From: Pseudomonas piscis
GTDB lineage: Bacteria; Pseudomonadota; Gammaproteobacteria; Pseudomonadales; Pseudomonadaceae
Direction: 5' to 3'
DNA length: 64,000 nt
Assembly: GCF_009380155.1 (NCBI RefSeq)
Contig: NZ_WHUV01000002.1
Location: 496,001 to 560,000, forward strand
The notes below the pieces were generated by a model. That model had not been told where the DNA came from. It searched no databases and saw only the letters and a program-made list of their open reading frames with translations. Of the stretch, positions 63,792-64,000 are shown in pieces; positions within the stretch are counted from its first letter, which is position 1, and every line of letters begins with the position of its first letter. The position numbers and the translations under genes are program-made.

Positions 63792-64000
63792 TCAGTTGCT
63801 GCTGCGGTAGTAGCCCAGGTACCACTGGACGAAGCTTCGCAGGCCATCCTCCAGGGGAACCTGGGGGCCGAAGCCGGTGAGGTTCTCCAGGGCGCTGACG
63901 TCCGCGTAGGTGTTGAGCACGTCGCCCGGTTGCAGGGGCAGGTATTCCACCTGGGCCGTGCGGCCGAGCAGTTTCTCCAGGGTCGTCACGTATTCCTTGA
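63792..64000 (-). CDS. NAD-dependent sugar epimerase, C-terminal fragment
   Basis: The frame is open to the window edge; only about 69 C-terminal residues are seen. YLPLQPGDVLNTYADVSALE then GFGPQVPLEDGLRSFVQWYL matches the end of UDP-glucuronate 4-epimerase/WbpP-type enzymes. It would supply the activated sugar for the EPS operon. The gene lies 34 bases before the sugar transferase gene, in the same operon. Confidence 0.8.
   Translation of the reverse strand, partial: KEYVTTLEKLLGRTAQVEYLPLQPGDVLNTYADVSALENLTGFGPQVPLEDGLRSFVQWYLGYYRSSN

Overview
The window looks like a chromosomal segment of a Pseudomonas of the fluorescens lineage. GC is high (about 60 percent or more by eye) except for an AT-rich patch near 22.2-23.3 kb. 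A complete fapABCDEF functional-amyloid operon, the DUF1652 and MmcQ/YjbR small proteins, and the general gene style all point to Pseudomonas. No rRNA, tRNA or CRISPR array was found. Nothing here was searched against a database; gene names rest on motif recognition.

Layout. 0-7.6 kb: the 3' end of a phospholipase C gene, a small conserved gene, a VpsR-like sigma54 activator, and, convergent with it, the Fap amyloid operon (fapF-fapA, minus strand) behind a sigma54-type promoter. 7.8-16.7 kb: core-type genes (NAD-precursor salvage pair, chemoreceptor, uppP, DUF1294, MmcQ/LysR/azoR, a secreted hydrolase, an MFS transporter). 16.8-18.4 kb: the ABC-F ATPase gene ybiT. 18.4-24.1 kb: a strongly decayed prophage abutting the ybiT start, with two integrase fragments, holin-like genes, tail tube, tail assembly chaperone with a -1 frameshift site, tape measure and spanin remnants joined by deletions. 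24.2-31 kb: accessory genes, including a tandemly duplicated pair (exported protein plus lipoprotein), a zinc-ribbon membrane protein, a PL7-like lyase and an S24-type repressor that appears to share operators with it. 31-48.1 kb: mixed genes (GNATs, AraC regulators, MFS, lpxO, PQQ-type sugar dehydrogenase), a divergent GNAT-C39 / RLAN-ATP-grasp / CorA-like cluster, a ParD-like/methionine aminopeptidase operon with a palindromic operator, and a threonine dehydratase preceded by an Ile/Thr attenuator. 48.2-64 kb: a long minus-strand exopolysaccharide operon with mostly overlapping genes, running off the right edge.

How the genes work together. FapA-F make and export an extracellular amyloid; the neighbouring activator and the -24/-12 promoter fit as its switch. 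The polysaccharide operon holds a Wzx/Wzy-type set: epimerase, initiating sugar transferase, ATPase-like partner, Wza, chain-length protein, glycosyltransferases, polymerase, deacetylases, flippase, an exported hydrolase-like protein and two acyltransferase-like proteins. Fap and this operon together suggest a biofilm-forming strain.

The observations I rate most worth checking are the duplicated exported-protein/lipoprotein cassette, the Ile/Thr attenuator, the ParD-like/MAP operon, the amidoligase-type cluster, the decayed prophage with a preserved frameshift signal, and the EPS ATPase that lacks the P-loop lysine.
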